From contig JAAVDH010000018.1 in assembly GCA_014801865.1 (NCBI GenBank), forward strand, positions 76,279 through 140,278: a DNA stretch of 64,000 nt. Direction: 5' to 3'. The stretch comes from Bacteroides sp. GTDB lineage: Bacteria; Bacteroidota; Bacteroidia; Bacteroidales; Muribaculaceae. A program made the position numbers and the translations under genes. This document shows, piece by piece, positions 63,246 through 64,000 of the stretch (the first letter of the stretch is position 1; each line of letters begins with the position of its first letter). The notes beneath the pieces are model-generated. The model made no database searches, was not told where the DNA came from, and saw nothing but the letters and a program-made list of their open reading frames with translations.

Positions 63246-64000
63246 ATGCGAATAGTTTTATTATTCCTTATTTCTGTATTTACTCTTTGCCATGTGAGTG
63301 GACAGAGTTATGAGCCCAAATGGGTAGGTCAGGTTGTTGTACTTGATACCCAAAATGATTCAGTCGTAAAACAAGCAGAAAAAGCCAATGTAAAAGTAAA
63401 AACCAAACAATCTGCGGGAAGACTTCTTGCCGGTATTGGTAATGTCCGACAGAAGGTATATATCCAAGGTGGTGCTTCCACATTACAATTGAATCCTAAT
63501 GAGCCTATTACACTCATTGTTAAGTGTAAGGACAATGACTCTGACCCATATTCCTTTATTCAAGTTATAAAATTTGAAAAAGGCCGCAACGAACGAAGAA
63601 CTGAATTGGCAATGCAAAATTGGTTGGGTGATACCTCTGAAGGTAATATGGAATTAGTCCAATATGAAGCGGATTCTTATGGTAAATCATCATATATACT
63701 TACCATTCACCCTCAAGAAGGAGAGTTTGGTGTTAGAGTAGTAAATCCTAATGTGCAAGATGAGAGAGTACCAATATTTTATTGCTTTGGCACCTCCTCA
63801 TATGCTAATCCTATATCGGTACAAATGGAGGCGACTAAAGCCGAAGCCAAGGATGGAAATAATACCTCCGATAGTAATATTGTACCTGTAAGAATGGACG
63901 CGACTAAAACCGAGGCTAAGGATGAAACAAATTCCACCGATGGTAATCTTGTATCAGTAAAAATGGAAGCGACTAAAACAGATGTTAGGGATGGAACAAA
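63246..64000 (+). CDS. Secreted repeat-containing protein, 3' end outside window
   Basis: Open from the ATG at 63246 to the window end (251 codons seen). MRIVLLFLISVFTLCHVSG is a signal peptide, cleaved before QSYEP. Residues 20-190 form an unrecognised domain (YEPKWVGQVVVLD, KVYIQGGASTLQLNPNEPITLIVKCKDNDSDPYSFIQVIKFEKG, YILTIHPQEGEFGVRVVNPN). From residue 192 the protein is made of 23-residue repeats (MEATKAEAKDGN, MDATKTEAKDET, MEATKTDVRDGT). GC content is lower (about 40% in a sampled line) than in neighbours, which suggests an accessory or acquired gene. Function unknown. Confidence 0.75.
   Translation, partial: MRIVLLFLISVFTLCHVSGQSYEPKWVGQVVVLDTQNDSVVKQAEKANVKVKTKQSAGRLLAGIGNVRQKVYIQGGASTLQLNPNEPITLIVKCKDNDSDPYSFIQVIKFEKGRNERRTELAMQNWLGDTSEGNMELVQYEADSYGKSSYILTIHPQEGEFGVRVVNPNVQDERVPIFYCFGTSSYANPISVQMEATKAEAKDGNNTSDSNIVPVRMDATKTEAKDETNSTDGNLVSVKMEATKTDVRDGT
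63819..64000 (+). repeat. 69-base tandem repeats in the last gene
   Basis: Units at 63819-63887, 63888-63956 and 63957 to the edge, each 23 codons starting V(Q/R/K)M(E/D)ATK. The array continues beyond the window. Confidence 0.88.

Noticed and set aside
1..64000. Search for tRNA, rRNA, CRISPR arrays, insertion sequences, prophage or defence genes
   Set aside because: None was recognised by eye on either strand; short tRNA-like folds in gaps lacked a T-arm GTTCRA motif with matching acceptor stem.

Overview
The window is chromosomal DNA from a member of the Bacteroidales. The evidence is the fused str-S10-spc-alpha ribosomal gene order with no tuf gene after fusA, promoters of the Bacteroidetes type (TTTG, 19-21 bases, TAnnTTTG), generally weak Shine-Dalgarno sites, DapL-type lysine synthesis, type III glutamine synthetase, a Porin_10-like outer membrane protein, a GlmU-like nucleotidyltransferase and the sppA-lpxK-punA-thiL gene order. 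A Muribaculaceae-like organism is my inference from general protein style; I could not run a search.

Layout. 1-4.4 kb: end of a TPR protein, LolC/E-like permease, rsfS, ftsH. 4.6-8 kb: a tricorn-like protease between two terminators. 8-11.7 kb (minus strand): tatD, a prenyl synthase, a lipoprotein and a GNAT acetyltransferase; a large imperfect palindromic repeat lies between the prenyl synthase and lipoprotein genes. 11.8-24.2 kb (plus strand): yicC, gmk, nadD, a DUF5063-like gene, an M18 aminopeptidase, a beta-barrel protein, a methyltransferase, dapF, dapL, glnN and a PurF-like amidotransferase. 24.3-26.1 kb: a GlmU-like gene and rfbC, divergent. 26.3-45.5 kb: rpsL, rpsG and fusA, then rpsJ through rplQ, with secY, map, infA and rpoA, about 19 kb of translation genes ended by a strong terminator. 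45.6-46.2 kb: a gene-free stretch holding a candidate small RNA of about 64 nt. 46.2-55 kb (plus strand): porin, solute-binding protein, dsbD, mazG, a small secreted protein, topB and a Cys-rich membrane protein. 55-62.7 kb (minus strand): malQ, thiL, punA, lpxK and sppA. 62.9-64 kb: a candidate structured RNA of about 300 nt with its own promoter and terminator, then a lower-GC gene encoding a secreted protein with 69-base tandem repeats that runs off the window.

Most of the window is conserved housekeeping DNA. The least explained signals are non-coding: the structured RNA at 62.9-63.2 kb, the small RNA at 45.66-45.72 kb, an H-type pseudoknot in front of rpsD that looks like an S4 autoregulatory site, structured leaders around rpsL, rpsG and rpsH, and a dispersed intergenic repeat family with the core TAAGTAAGTC. 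No tRNA, rRNA, CRISPR array, insertion sequence or prophage gene was recognised.
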